The notes under the pieces are model-generated. The model did no database searches, was not told the origin of the DNA, and saw nothing but the letters and a program-made list of their open reading frames with translations. A DNA stretch of 64,000 nt from contig JALHOD010000005.1 in assembly GCA_022843165.1 (NCBI GenBank), positions 124,001 through 188,000 on the forward strand, in the 5' to 3' direction. The stretch is from Pseudorhodoplanes sp. (lineage in GTDB: Bacteria > Pseudomonadota > Alphaproteobacteria > Rhizobiales > Xanthobacteraceae). This document shows, one piece after another, positions 27,307 to 36,552 of this stretch (position 1 is its first letter; every line of letters starts with the position of its first letter). Made by a program: the position numbers and the translations under genes.

Positions 27307-28005
27307 ATGTCCATCGTAAATTCCATCCGCTCCCAGATCGCGCCCATCCATTCCGAGGGCTATCCCTTCATCGGCGCCTTTGCGTTGCTCAGCCTGATCC
27401 TGTTCTGGGTCTGGACGCCGCTGGGCTGGATCGGCACGGTGCTCACTCTCTGGTGCGCCTATTTCTTCCGCGATCCGGTGCGCGTCACGCCGGTGCGCGA
27501 GGGCCTGATCGTGTCGCCGGCCGACGGTCGCGTCAGTCGCGTTACCAATGTCGTTCCGCCGGTCGAGCTCGATCTCGGCAGCAAGCCGTTGCCCCGGGTC
27601 TCCATCTTCATGAGCGTGTTCGATTGCCATGTGAACCGCAGCCCGTTCGCCGGGCGCATCGAGCGCATCGTCTACAAGGCCGGCAAGTTCCTGAACGCCG
27701 ATCTAGACAAAGCCAGCGAGGACAACGAGCGCAACTCGCTGGTGATCGCGAATGGCGGTGTCCGCATCGGCGTGGTGCAGATCGCGGGTTTGGTGGCGCG
27801 GCGCATCGTGTCGTTTGCCCGCGAGGGGGACGTGGTGGCGGCGGGCGACCGTTTTGGCCTGATCCGCTTCGGCTCCCGGCTTGACGTCTATCTGCCCGAA
27901 GGCACCAAGCCGCTGGTGGCGGAAGGCCAGACCTCGCTGGCCGGTGAAACGGTCCTGGCCGACCTGAAGGGCGGCGACGCGCTGCGGACCTTCCGGGTGG
28001 GGTAA
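27307..28005 (+). CDS. psd: Phosphatidylserine decarboxylase proenzyme
   Basis: The 232-residue short-form (PSD-B-like) enzyme makes phosphatidylethanolamine from phosphatidylserine at the inner membrane. It shows [37 protein letters not shown], and the self-cleavage site in [10 protein letters not shown], where the Ser after Gly becomes the pyruvoyl group. An N-terminal hydrophobic segment (about 20-55) anchors it. The next gene, 24 bases on, is pssA, which makes its substrate. Confidence 0.95.
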   Translation: MSIVNSIRSQIAPIHSEGYPFIGAFALLSLILFWVWTPLGWIGTVLTLWCAYFFRDPVRVTPVREGLIVSPADGRVSRVTNVVPPVELDLGSKPLPRVSIFMSVFDCHVNRSPFAGRIERIVYKAGKFLNADLDKASEDNERNSLVIANGGVRIGVVQIAGLVARRIVSFAREGDVVAAGDRFGLIRFGSRLDVYLPEGTKPLVAEGQTSLAGETVLADLKGGDALRTFRVG

Positions 28006-28029
28006 TGTTAAGGACGCCGCCCGGCCGCC

Positions 28030-28959
28030 ATGGCAAGGGTGGCCTTAACTTGCTATATTGAAAATATGTTCTTTCCCCCGCTCGACCCGGACCGTCTCGA
28101 AGCCCGCCGCAAGCGCTTTCGCGCCATCCCCGTGCGTGTGCTGCTGCCGAATCTCATCACCTTGCTGTCGCTCTGCGCCGGCCTGACCGCGATCCGGCTG
28201 GCCATTGAGGGGCGGCTGGAATGGGCGCTGGGCGCGATCGTGTTTGCCGCCATCCTGGACGGGGTGGACGGACGGCTGGCGCGCATGCTGAAGGGTCAGT
28301 CGCGCTTCGGGGCCGAACTCGACAGCCTGGCCGATTTCGTCAATTTCGGCGTGGTGCCGGGCCTCATTCTCTATTTCTGGGGCCTGAACGAACTGGGCTC
28401 GGCGGGCTGGATCGCCTCGCTGGTATTCGCGATCTGCATGGTGCTGCGGCTGGCGCGGTTCAACGTCATGGCCGACGACCCCACCAAGCCGGCCTGGTCG
28501 GCGAATTTCTTCACCGGCGTTCCGGCGCCCGCCGGCGCGATCATCGTCATGCTGCCGATCTATCTCAGCCTGCTCGGAATGCAGCGCATGCCGGCGCTGG
28601 CGCTGGTCTATACCCTGGTGGTGTCGTTCCTGCTGGTCTCGACCTTGCCGGTTCTTTCCGGCAAGCGCGTCGGCAAGCGGGTGCCGCCCGAAATGGTGCT
28701 GCCGATCTTTGTTGTGGTGGTGCTGTTCGTCGCGCTCCTGGTCAGCTACCCGTGGTGGGTGCTGACGATCGGCACGGTCGCTTATCTGGCGTCGCTGCCG
28801 TTCGGCTGGATCGTCTACAAGCGCTATCAGGCGCAGGATGCCGTCCCGGCCGCCACCGACGCCGACGCCGGCACCGTCGCCGCCCAGACCGGCTCGCCGC
28901 CGGTGTCGCCGGTTCTGCCCGGCAGCGAAGACGGCGAACGGCCCGGCCGCTTGAACTGA
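28030..28959 (+). CDS. pssA: CDP-diacylglycerol-serine O-phosphatidyltransferase
   Basis: This integral membrane enzyme makes phosphatidylserine from CDP-diacylglycerol and serine. The CDP-alcohol phosphotransferase motif is LDGVDGRLARMLKGQSRFGAELDSLADFVNFG (about residues 77-109), with the four conserved Asp. It has eight or so hydrophobic segments and a Pro/Gly/Ala-rich 40-residue tail. The start may be 28030 or the ATG at 28066; neither has a clear ribosome-binding site. It forms an operon with psd. Confidence 0.93.
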   Translation: MARVALTCYIENMFFPPLDPDRLEARRKRFRAIPVRVLLPNLITLLSLCAGLTAIRLAIEGRLEWALGAIVFAAILDGVDGRLARMLKGQSRFGAELDSLADFVNFGVVPGLILYFWGLNELGSAGWIASLVFAICMVLRLARFNVMADDPTKPAWSANFFTGVPAPAGAIIVMLPIYLSLLGMQRMPALALVYTLVVSFLLVSTLPVLSGKRVGKRVPPEMVLPIFVVVVLFVALLVSYPWWVLTIGTVAYLASLPFGWIVYKRYQAQDAVPAATDADAGTVAAQTGSPPVSPVLPGSEDGERPGRLN

Positions 28960-28989
28960 CTTCACGCTTCTTGTTGTGAGCCGGTGGAG

Positions 28990-29490
28990 ATGAAACGCGC
29001 CATTGCTGTGCTGCCGGCCGCCAACGGCACATCGCCGAAGGCCATCGATACGCTTTTGTTAGACTATGCCCAGCGGCAAATGCCGCAAGGCGTGTACACG
29101 GCGTTGCGCGGTACGCAGGTGGAGATGGATTTGCCGCAGCCGGTCCGGCTGTGCACCGATGATTGTCTGATCCTGGACGACGACAGTCTGGTGGAGATCG
29201 TGGCGCGGCCCGAGCCGCTCTACGAAGTGCGCGCGGGCAATCCGTCCGACCTTGCGAGGATCGCTTGGATGCTGGGCGACCGTCATATGCCGGTCGACAT
29301 CTCGGAGCGGCGTCTGCGGGTGCGGCGCGACCCGGCGATTGAAACCTTGCTAAGTAACGCGGCAGTTAAGATTGTTGCGATCGATGCACCGTTCGAGCCG
29401 GAGGGCGGAGCCTATGCGCGCGCCACGACGCAGGGACCGGCGCATGATCACGAGTGTGCGCATAGCGAACACGATCATCACGATCATTAA
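28990..29490 (+). CDS. ureE: UreE-like nickel chaperone, orphan
   Basis: The 166-residue protein matches urease accessory protein UreE: LYEVRAGNPSDLARIAWMLGDRHMPVDISERRLRVRRDP contains the conserved metal-binding His of the UreE dimer interface, and EAPF-like DAPFEPEGGAYA follows. The C-terminus is His-rich (HDHECAHSEHDHHDH), able to bind several Ni2+ or other ions. No urease structural or other accessory gene is near, so it may serve a urease elsewhere or act as a metal buffer. An earlier GTG at 28984 is an alternative start. Confidence 0.87.
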   Translation: MKRAIAVLPAANGTSPKAIDTLLLDYAQRQMPQGVYTALRGTQVEMDLPQPVRLCTDDCLILDDDSLVEIVARPEPLYEVRAGNPSDLARIAWMLGDRHMPVDISERRLRVRRDPAIETLLSNAAVKIVAIDAPFEPEGGAYARATTQGPAHDHECAHSEHDHHDH

Positions 29491-29593
29491 TTCCTGCTGA
29501 CCCAAGGCCTGCGGCCACTTGCGAGCCTCTTTGAAAAGCCGCATAAATCGCGGCAATTGCGCGTCCCCAGAGACGCCTTGCAGGGAGGACTCC

Positions 29594-30640
29594 ATGACCA
29601 TTGCCCGCCGTCAATTCATGAAAATCGCCGGCGCCGCCGTCGCCGCGCCCGCGGTGTCGCGCGTCGCTTTCGGCCAGGCGCCGACCACATTGCGGTTGCA
29701 TCATTTCCTGCCGCCGGTCTCGAACGTGCACACGCGGCTGCTGACGCCGTGGGTGAAGAAGATCGAGCAGGATTCCGGCGGACGTCTGAAGATCGATATT
29801 TTCCCGTCCATGCAACTCGGCGGAACGCCGCCGCAGCTCTACGATCAGGCGCGCGACGGCGTGGCCGACATGGTCTGGACTCTTCCGGGCTCGACGCCCG
29901 GCCGCTTCCCGAAGATCGAGGTGTTCGAGCTGCCGTTCGTCGCCGACAAGCGCGCGATCGTGAACGCCAAGGCCGTGCAGGATTTCTACGCCGGCAATCT
30001 GCGCGACGAATTCAAGGAGACGCAGACATTGTGCGTCTGGGCGCATGACCACGGGCTCATCCATGCCAGCAAGCAGGTCAGCAGCATGGACGACCTCAAG
30101 GGCCTCAAATTGCGTTCGCCCACGCGCCTCGCCGGCGACGCGCTGAAGGCGCTCGGCGCCAACGGCATCCCGATGCCGATTCCGCAGGTGCCGGAAGCGC
30201 TGGCGCAAAAGGTCATCGACGGCTGCGTGGTGCCGTGGGAAGTGGTGCCCGCGATCAAGGTGCAGGAGCTGGTGAAGTTCCACACCGAGATTTTCGGCTC
30301 GCCGACGCTCTATACCGCCACCTTCGTCATCGCGATGAACAAGCCGAAATATGACGGCCTGCCGGCCGATCTGAAGAAGGTGCTGGACGCGAATTCCGGA
30401 CAGGCCTTTGCGGAACTCGCCGGCAAGATGTGGGACGAACAGGCCGTCGCTGTCGAAAACATGGTCAAGGCCCGCGGCAACACCATTACACAACTCAGCA
30501 AGGACGAATCCGCGCGCTGGCAGAAGGCGACGCAGCCGGTTGTCGACAATTGGCTCAAACAGGCCAAGGACAAGGGGCTGAATGGCGAAAAGCTCATGGC
30601 CGACGCCAAGGCTGCGATCGCCAAATACGCCAAGTCCTGA
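29594..30640 (+). CDS. dctP: TRAP transporter substrate-binding protein (DctP family)
   Basis: The 348-residue periplasmic protein has a twin-arginine-type leader (ARRQFMKIAGAAVAAP) and the DctP fold: FPSMQLGGTPPQLYDQARDGVADMVW, and GLKLRSPTRLAGDALKALGANGIPMPIPQVPEALAQKVIDG, which contains the conserved Arg that binds the substrate carboxylate. GGGAGG sits before the ATG at 29594. The two permease genes follow directly, giving a complete TRAP system for an organic acid of unknown identity. Confidence 0.93.
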   Translation: MTIARRQFMKIAGAAVAAPAVSRVAFGQAPTTLRLHHFLPPVSNVHTRLLTPWVKKIEQDSGGRLKIDIFPSMQLGGTPPQLYDQARDGVADMVWTLPGSTPGRFPKIEVFELPFVADKRAIVNAKAVQDFYAGNLRDEFKETQTLCVWAHDHGLIHASKQVSSMDDLKGLKLRSPTRLAGDALKALGANGIPMPIPQVPEALAQKVIDGCVVPWEVVPAIKVQELVKFHTEIFGSPTLYTATFVIAMNKPKYDGLPADLKKVLDANSGQAFAELAGKMWDEQAVAVENMVKARGNTITQLSKDESARWQKATQPVVDNWLKQAKDKGLNGEKLMADAKAAIAKYAKS

Positions 30641-30650
30641 CCATCACGTC

Positions 30651-31181
30651 TTGAGCGCAAGTCCCGATCAGAGGCAAGAAACGGCCGGTGATGGCGGTCA
30701 GTCGGTCCGTGAAGGGCCGCTGGCCGCCCTCACGCGCCCGCTGGCGATTGCCGGCGGGTTGCTGTCAGTCGCCATTGCGATCCTGGTCGCCGTTCACGTC
30801 TGTCTGCGCTGGATGTTCAACAGCCAGGTGCCGGGCGATATCGAACTTGTGCAGATCGGCACCGCGCTGACCATTTTCGCCTTCTTCCCGTTGTGTCAGT
30901 CGCGGCGCGGCAACATCGTGGTCGACAGCTTCACCACGCGTATGTCGCCGCGCGGGCGCGACCGGCTCGATGCGCTCTGGGATCTGGTCTATGCCGGCAT
31001 GGCAGTGATCATCGCCTGGCGTCTCGGCGTCGGCGCCTGGGACACGATGCGCAGCAACACCGTCTCGATGATCCTCGGATTGCCGACCGGCTGGGCGATC
31101 GCGGCTTGCGCGGTGGCGGCGGCGTTTCTGGCGGTGGTTGCGGTCGCGACCTCGCTGCGCCTGTTACGGGCACGTTCATGA
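30651..31181 (+). CDS. dctQ: TRAP transporter small permease (DctQ)
   Basis: The protein has about 176 residues with four membrane helices and the DctQ pattern VHVCLRWMFNSQVPGDIELVQIGTALTIFAFFPLCQSRRGNIVVDSF. No ATG is well placed; a TTG at 30651, 11 bases after dctP, is the most likely start and keeps the protein short of overlap, but its ribosome-binding site is weak. It forms the membrane complex with DctM, whose start overlaps its stop (ATGA). Confidence 0.88.
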   Translation: MSASPDQRQETAGDGGQSVREGPLAALTRPLAIAGGLLSVAIAILVAVHVCLRWMFNSQVPGDIELVQIGTALTIFAFFPLCQSRRGNIVVDSFTTRMSPRGRDRLDALWDLVYAGMAVIIAWRLGVGAWDTMRSNTVSMILGLPTGWAIAACAVAAAFLAVVAVATSLRLLRARS

Positions 31182-32497
31182 GCCCGGCGGCGATTGCGGG
31201 ACTGGGCTTCCTGGCCATGCTGGTGCTGATTGCGATCCGCATGCCGGTCGGACTCGCCATGCTGGTCACCGGCAGCGCCGGGCTGGTCTATTTCTCCGGC
31301 TGGACGGCGTTTTTCAGCTACATGAATTCGACGCCGTTCTACCTGTTCTCCAATTACACCTTGTCGGTCATTCCGCTGTTCATCCTGATGGGGGCGATCG
31401 CCGAACGCTCGGGCCTGTCTTCCAAATTGTTCACCGCGGCGGCCGGGCTGATCGGACACCGGCGCGGCGGGCTGGCAATGGCGCTGATCGGCGCCTGCAC
31501 GGCGTTCGGGGCGATCTGCGGCTCGTCGGTGGCGACCACCGCGACGTTCGCGCGTGCGGCGCTGCCGGAATTCAAGCGCTACCGTTATGCGCCCGGTTTC
31601 GCGACCGGCGCCGTCGCGGTCGGCGGCACCCTCGGCATCCTGATCCCGCCGTCCATCATTCTCGTGGTCTATGCGATCACCACCGAGCAGAATATCGCAA
31701 AATTGTTCAAGGCGGCGCTCATTCCCGGCCTGCTGGCGGCGGTGTTTTACTGCATCGTCATCGCGCTGATCGTGCGCCGCCATCCCGACGCGGGTCCGGC
31801 GGTTCCCAAGGTGAGCCGGCGCGAGCGAATGGCCGCGCTCCTGGCTGTATGGCCGGTCCTGATCGTTGCCGTGATCGTGGTCGGCGGCATTTACGGCGGC
31901 GTGTTCACGCCGACGGAGGGCGCCGGCATCGGCGCGGTGTCGATGCTGGTGATCGCCGCCGGTCAGCGTGCGCTGGGCTGGCAGCGATTGAAAGAAGCGC
32001 TGCTGCAGACCGCGGAAACCTCCGCCATGATCTTCATCATCATTCTCGGTTCCCAGGTGTTCGAGGCGTTTCTCGGTCGCTCGCAATTGCCGGAAAAGGC
32101 CGCCGAATTTGTCACCGCCGTCGGCCTGCCGCCGCTCGGCGTGATCGCGCTGCTGATGCTGGTCTATATCCTGCTCGGCGCGGTGATGGACGAACTCGCC
32201 ATGATCCTGCTGACCCTGCCGGTATTCTTCCCGATCGTGTCGGCGCTGGATTTCGGACTGCCGCCGGACGAGGTGGCGATCTGGTTCGGCATTCTGGTGC
32301 TGATCGTGGTCGGGATCGGACTGACCTGTCCGCCCATCGGGCTCAATGTGTTCGTGGTTGCGGCCATCGCGCGCGACGTGCCCATGACCACGATCTATCG
32401 CGGCGTGCTGCCCTTCATCGCCGCCGACATCGTGCGGCTCGCGCTGGTGGCCGCGTTTCCGGTGCTGGCGTTGTGGCTGGTGCGACTGCTGGACTAG
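31178..32497 (+). CDS. dctM: TRAP transporter large permease (DctM)
   Basis: The 439-residue integral membrane protein has about 12 hydrophobic segments and DctM motifs: LFILMGAIAERSGL, GACTAFGAICGSSVATTATFARAALPEFKRYRYAPGFATGAVAVGGTLGILIPPSIILVVYAITTEQN, GVFTPTEGAGIGAV and LTCPPIGLNVFVV. It carries substrate driven by Na+ or H+. Its stop codon overlaps the stop of the convergent GST gene (shared CTAG). Confidence 0.94.
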   Translation: MSPAAIAGLGFLAMLVLIAIRMPVGLAMLVTGSAGLVYFSGWTAFFSYMNSTPFYLFSNYTLSVIPLFILMGAIAERSGLSSKLFTAAAGLIGHRRGGLAMALIGACTAFGAICGSSVATTATFARAALPEFKRYRYAPGFATGAVAVGGTLGILIPPSIILVVYAITTEQNIAKLFKAALIPGLLAAVFYCIVIALIVRRHPDAGPAVPKVSRRERMAALLAVWPVLIVAVIVVGGIYGGVFTPTEGAGIGAVSMLVIAAGQRALGWQRLKEALLQTAETSAMIFIIILGSQVFEAFLGRSQLPEKAAEFVTAVGLPPLGVIALLMLVYILLGAVMDELAMILLTLPVFFPIVSALDFGLPPDEVAIWFGILVLIVVGIGLTCPPIGLNVFVVAAIARDVPMTTIYRGVLPFIAADIVRLALVAAFPVLALWLVRLLD

Positions 32498-33141
32498 CGT
32501 CCCGGCAGCGGATGCCCGGGCATCAGGTCGTAAGGGTGGCCCCAGCCGGGCAGGGCCTTCATGCGTTCGAGCCAGGCCGCGATGTGGGGATAGGTCTTGG
32601 CAATGTCGAAGCCGAATTCCTCCGGCGGGTAATACATGTAGGCGACCAGGGAAATATCGGCGATGGTCGGATGATCTCCCACAACAAAGGTTGATTTCGC
32701 CAGCCGCTTGTCGAGAATGCCAAGCGCGTTGTCGATTCTGCCTTTGAGAAAATCGAGCACGGCCTGATTGCCGCGCGGGTTGGCGATGAAATTCAGAAAG
32801 CGGAACGGGCCGAGAAAGCCGTTAACTTTCTGATTGTCGAAAATGATCCAACGTAAAGCTTCAAGCCGTTCATCCTCGGTTTGAGGATGAAATTTTCCCG
32901 TCAGCTCAGACAGGTAGGTCAGGATCACACCGGACTGCGTGAGCGTCTTCGCGCCGTGCTTGAGAACCGGCACTTCCCCCATTTCGTTAACGGCGCTTCG
33001 GTACTCGGGCGTGAGCTGTTCGCGCTTGCCGAAGAAATCCACCCAGACCGGCTCCCAGTCCGCTCCGATCAGGTTGAGCATCAGCGCGGCGCGGTAGGCG
33101 TTGCCGGACTGCGCGAAGCAATAGAGTTTGTATTCGGCCAT
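32494..33141 (-). CDS. Glutathione S-transferase family protein
   Basis: The 215-residue protein has the N-terminal thioredoxin-like domain MAEYKLYCFAQSGNAYRAALMLNLIGADWEPVWVDF with the Ser of QSGNAYR as the probable glutathione contact, VPVLKHGAKTLTQSGVILTYLSE in the binding site, and an all-helical C-terminal domain. The subclass (Nu/beta-like or uncharacterised) is uncertain. The ATG at 33141 follows the stop of mmsA by 17 bases, so the two may be co-transcribed. Confidence 0.9.
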   Translation of the reverse strand: MAEYKLYCFAQSGNAYRAALMLNLIGADWEPVWVDFFGKREQLTPEYRSAVNEMGEVPVLKHGAKTLTQSGVILTYLSELTGKFHPQTEDERLEALRWIIFDNQKVNGFLGPFRFLNFIANPRGNQAVLDFLKGRIDNALGILDKRLAKSTFVVGDHPTIADISLVAYMYYPPEEFGFDIAKTYPHIAAWLERMKALPGWGHPYDLMPGHPLPGR

Positions 33142-33158
33142 GACGGTCTGCCCCGCCG

Positions 33159-34655
33159 TTACCGCATCGTCGGAATGACGAATTCCGCGCCTTCCTTGGT
33201 GCCGGACGGCCAGCGCGCCGTCACGGTCTTGGTCTTGGTGTAGAAGCGGATCGAATCCGGCCCGTGCTGGTTGAGATCGCCGAAGCCGGAACGTTTCCAT
33301 CCGCCGAAGGTGTGATAGGCGAGCGGGACGGGGATGGCGAAATTCACGCCCACCATGCCGACATTGACGCGGCTGGTGAAATCGCGCGCGGTGTCGCCGT
33401 CGCGGGTGAAGATCGAGACCCCGTTTCCGTATTCGTGCTCGGAGGGCAGGCGCACCGCCTCGTCGTAATCCTTGGCGCGCACCACCGACAGCACCGGCCC
33501 GAAAATCTCTTCCTTGTAGATCGTCATGTCCGGCTTCACGTGGTCGAACAGGCAGCCACCCATGAAATTGCCGTTCTCGTAGCCCTGCAGCTTGAAGCCG
33601 CGGCCGTCGACCACCAGCTTGGCGCCTTCCTTCACGCCGGTCTCCACATAGCCCTTCACCTTGTCATGATGGGCCTTGGTCACCATTGGTCCGTAATCGG
33701 CGCTCGGATCGGTGGAGGTTCCGATCTTCAGCGCCTCGACGCGCGGGATCAGCTTCTTCACCAGAATGTCGGCGGTCTTCTCGCCGACCGGCACGGCGAC
33801 CGAAATCGCCATGCAGCGTTCGCCGGCCGAGCCGTAGCCCGCGCCGATCAGCGCGTCGACCGCCTGGTCGATGTCGGCGTCCGGCATCACGATCATGTGG
33901 TTCTTGGCGCCGCCAAAACATTGCACGCGCTTTCCATGCGCGCAGCCGGTGGCATAGATGTATTCGGCGATCGGGGTCGAGCCGACAAAGCCGATCGCCA
34001 TCACGCGCGGGTCGGTCAGGATCGCATCGACCGCTTCCTTGTCGCCATTGACGACATTCAGCACGCCGTCCGGCAAGCCGGCCTCGACCAGCAATTCCGC
34101 GATCCGCATCGGGACGGACGGGTCGCGCTCCGACGGCTTGAGGATGAAGGTGTTGCCGCAGGCAATGGCGGGCGCGAATTTCCACATCGGGATCATGGCC
34201 GGAAAGTTGAACGGCGTGATACCCGCCACGACTCCCAGCGGCTGCCGCATGGAATAGAGATCGATCCCGGGCCCGGCGCTGTCGCTGAATTCGCCCTTCA
34301 GCAGATGCGGAATCCCGCAGGCGAATTCCACCACCTCGATGCCGCGCTGGATGTCGCCCTTGGCGTCGGCCAGCACCTTGCCGTGCTCGGACGACAGCAG
34401 CCGGGCGAGCGGCTCCATGTCCTTCTGGATCAGCTCCAGAAACTTGAACAGCACGCGGGCGCGCCGCTGCGGATTGGTCGCCGCCCAGGCCGGCTGGGCG
34501 GCCTCCGCATTGGCGATCGCCTGGCTCATCTCGGCGCGGCTGGCGAGGGCGACCTTCGCCTGAACCTCTCCGGTGTTCGGATCGAAAACGTCGCCGAAAC
34601 GTCCGGAGGCGCCTGTGACTGCCTTGCCGCCGATGAAGTGGCCAATCTCACGCAT
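33159..34655 (-). CDS. mmsA: CoA-acylating methylmalonate-semialdehyde dehydrogenase
   Basis: The 498-residue aldehyde dehydrogenase converts methylmalonate semialdehyde to propionyl-CoA in valine and thymine breakdown (or malonate semialdehyde to acetyl-CoA in the inositol route). Distinctive segments are HFIGGKAVTGASGRFGDVFDPNTGEVQAKV, NFPAMIPMWKFAPAIACGNTFILKPSERDPS, and the nucleophile Cys in GSAGERCMAISVAVPVG. The end segment (AYHTFGGWKRSGFGDLNQHGPDSIRFYTKTKTVTARWP) is typical of this subfamily. No other valine-pathway genes are adjacent. Confidence 0.95.
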   Translation of the reverse strand: MREIGHFIGGKAVTGASGRFGDVFDPNTGEVQAKVALASRAEMSQAIANAEAAQPAWAATNPQRRARVLFKFLELIQKDMEPLARLLSSEHGKVLADAKGDIQRGIEVVEFACGIPHLLKGEFSDSAGPGIDLYSMRQPLGVVAGITPFNFPAMIPMWKFAPAIACGNTFILKPSERDPSVPMRIAELLVEAGLPDGVLNVVNGDKEAVDAILTDPRVMAIGFVGSTPIAEYIYATGCAHGKRVQCFGGAKNHMIVMPDADIDQAVDALIGAGYGSAGERCMAISVAVPVGEKTADILVKKLIPRVEALKIGTSTDPSADYGPMVTKAHHDKVKGYVETGVKEGAKLVVDGRGFKLQGYENGNFMGGCLFDHVKPDMTIYKEEIFGPVLSVVRAKDYDEAVRLPSEHEYGNGVSIFTRDGDTARDFTSRVNVGMVGVNFAIPVPLAYHTFGGWKRSGFGDLNQHGPDSIRFYTKTKTVTARWPSGTKEGAEFVIPTMR

Positions 34656-34839
34656 TTGGATCTCCCATACGGATCTTGATTTTTCTTAACGATTACATGT
34701 TCTTCGCCGATATCGGCGCGCTCCCTGGCGCAGCCGTCGCGGCGCGGCCATTAGCCTTTACGCTCCTTTAAGCGCACGCGGCCTAAGGTGCCAAGGCCTG
34801 TTATGGGCCTTGTGTGGCGTTGGCGTTGGGGTAGCGTTT

Positions 34840-35613
34840 ATGGATATTGCAACCGGTTTGGGTCTCCTCGCCGGAGCCGTGGTTCTCGTCACCCTGATCC
34901 TGATGGGCGGCGAGCTCGGAATGTTTCTCGACGTCCACGCGGCGATCGTGATTTTCGGCGGCGCCTTCGCCGCGACCCTGATCCGCTTTCCGCTGACCTC
35001 GATCTTCCACGGCTTGCCGGTGGGGCTGAAATACGCGTTCACGCTGCGCCGCACGACCCAGCGCGAGCTCGTTGACGAGATCGCCAGCCTGGCCGAAATC
35101 GCGCGCAAACAGGGACCGATCGGTCTTGAGCGCGTCGAAGTCGACGATCCATTCCTCGCCAAAGGCGTGCGGTTTGTGGCCGACGGCTATGACTCCGACT
35201 TCATCCGCGACAATCTTGAGCGCGATCGCGATAATTTCATCACCCATCTCGACGAAGGCCAGAAAATCTATCGTGCGATCGGCGATTGCGCGCCGGCCTT
35301 CGGCATGGTCGGCACGCTGATCGGCATGGTGCAGATGTTCGCCAACATGACCGATCCGTCGAAGCTGGGTCCTTATATGGCGGTCGCCTTGCTCGCCACG
35401 TTCTACGGCGCGGCGGTCGCCAATCTGTTCTGCCTGCCGATCGCCGACAAGTTGCAGCTCAGGCTGCACGACGAGGACATCAACCGCACCCTGATCATCG
35501 ACGGCATCCTGATGATCCGCGATGCCAAATCACCGACATTGGTGCGCGAAATGCTGCTGGCCTATTTGCCCGAGAAGCACCGCCACGGCGAGGCCGAACT
35601 GGCGGCGGCGTAG
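34840..35613 (+). CDS. MotA/TolQ/ExbB-family proton channel
   Basis: The 257-residue protein has four hydrophobic segments and the MotA pattern: MGGELGMFLDVHAAIVIFGGAFAATLIRFPL, a cytoplasmic loop of about 85 residues, then APAFGMVGTLIGMVQMFANMTDPSKLGPYMAVALLATFYGAAVANLFCLPIADKL. With the MotB-like product of the next gene it should form a stator or energising unit using ion flow. No flagellar genes lie in the window, so the pair could serve flagella encoded elsewhere or another envelope machine. The ATG at 34840 is the best start. Confidence 0.88.
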   Translation: MDIATGLGLLAGAVVLVTLILMGGELGMFLDVHAAIVIFGGAFAATLIRFPLTSIFHGLPVGLKYAFTLRRTTQRELVDEIASLAEIARKQGPIGLERVEVDDPFLAKGVRFVADGYDSDFIRDNLERDRDNFITHLDEGQKIYRAIGDCAPAFGMVGTLIGMVQMFANMTDPSKLGPYMAVALLATFYGAAVANLFCLPIADKLQLRLHDEDINRTLIIDGILMIRDAKSPTLVREMLLAYLPEKHRHGEAELAAA

Positions 35614-35625
35614 CGGGCGGTCGTC

Positions 35626-36459
35626 ATGGCGCGGAAGAAAAAGGGCGACGGACACGGCGGCGGCGGACACGGGTGGTTTGTCACCTTTGCCGACCTGATG
35701 GGTCTGCTGGTCGCGTTCTTCGTCATGCTGGTGGCGTTTTCCACGCAGGATCAGGCCAAGCTGCAGGTCGTCGCCGGCTCCATGCGTGAAGCCTTCGGCG
35801 TGCAGCAGAATGTCCGCTATTCCGGCATCATTGAGGTGGACGGGTTGCCGACACGGCCCCGTCTGAAGAATGCCGCGCGCATCAATCCGGAAGATACGAC
35901 CAACACGCCGGCGCCGGACGAACAGGATCACAATCGCCAGCAAGGCATGAAGCTGAAACAGGACCGCGCCTTCGCGGTGGCCTCGGCGTCGCTGCGTCAG
36001 GCCATGCAGGACATGCCGGAACTGTCCGAAATCTCCAAGCACATCATGTTCGAGGAGACCAAGGACGGTCTCAATATCGAGATTGTGGACCAGGACGGGC
36101 GTTCGATGTTCTCCGACGGCGCCAAGGAGCCGTATGAGCGCACCCGCCGTGTCGTTCAGAAACTGGCGACACAGTTGAAAGGCATGCCGTACCGCATTTC
36201 GGTCACTGGCCATACCTCAGCCAGCCGGGTTCCGCCCCGGCGCGGCTATGGTCCCTGGGACCTGTCCGCCGACCGCGCCAACGCGATCCGCCAGATTCTG
36301 GAGGAGGAGGGCGTGCCGGCGTCCCACATCTACATGGTGGCCGGCCGGGCCGACACCCAGCCGCTGTTCGCGGATGACCCCTATATCGCCGCCAATCGCC
36401 GGGTCACGATCACCCTCATGAAAGAAGAGCCGCCGCTTCCGGTCAACTTCAAGCCCTGA
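35626..36459 (+). CDS. MotB-like OmpA-domain protein
   Basis: The 277-residue protein has a basic Gly/His N-terminus, then one membrane span WFVTFADLMGLLVAFFVMLVAFS containing the ion-binding Asp (in FADLM), a long linker, and a C-terminal OmpA peptidoglycan-binding domain (SVTGHTSASRVPPRRGYGPWDLSADRANAIRQILEEEGV). This matches MotB/PomB and partners the upstream channel gene 12 bases away. The PWDLSADRAN stretch contains the peptidoglycan-contacting Asp and Arg. Confidence 0.9.
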   Translation: MARKKKGDGHGGGGHGWFVTFADLMGLLVAFFVMLVAFSTQDQAKLQVVAGSMREAFGVQQNVRYSGIIEVDGLPTRPRLKNAARINPEDTTNTPAPDEQDHNRQQGMKLKQDRAFAVASASLRQAMQDMPELSEISKHIMFEETKDGLNIEIVDQDGRSMFSDGAKEPYERTRRVVQKLATQLKGMPYRISVTGHTSASRVPPRRGYGPWDLSADRANAIRQILEEEGVPASHIYMVAGRADTQPLFADDPYIAANRRVTITLMKEEPPLPVNFKP

Positions 36460-36552
36460 GCAGGGCGTGGTAGGGCCAATCAAAAGTCTGTTGCCGGGCA
36501 GGATGGGGTAGGATAAGCCCCCGGTCCTTGTGGCGCATCGTCAGTCCGTTTC

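Noticed and set aside
25026-27347. 773-codon minus-strand frame across the Atm1-like exporter
   Set aside because: It is antisense to a gene with full ABC motifs; long mirror frames are expected at this GC content. Its translation is rich in Arg, Gln, His and Asp with no fold.
34840-36459. Calling the stator pair flagellar motA and motB outright
   Set aside because: No flagellar or chemotaxis gene is in the window, and the family also includes TolQ/ExbB-like units, so I kept a family-level name.
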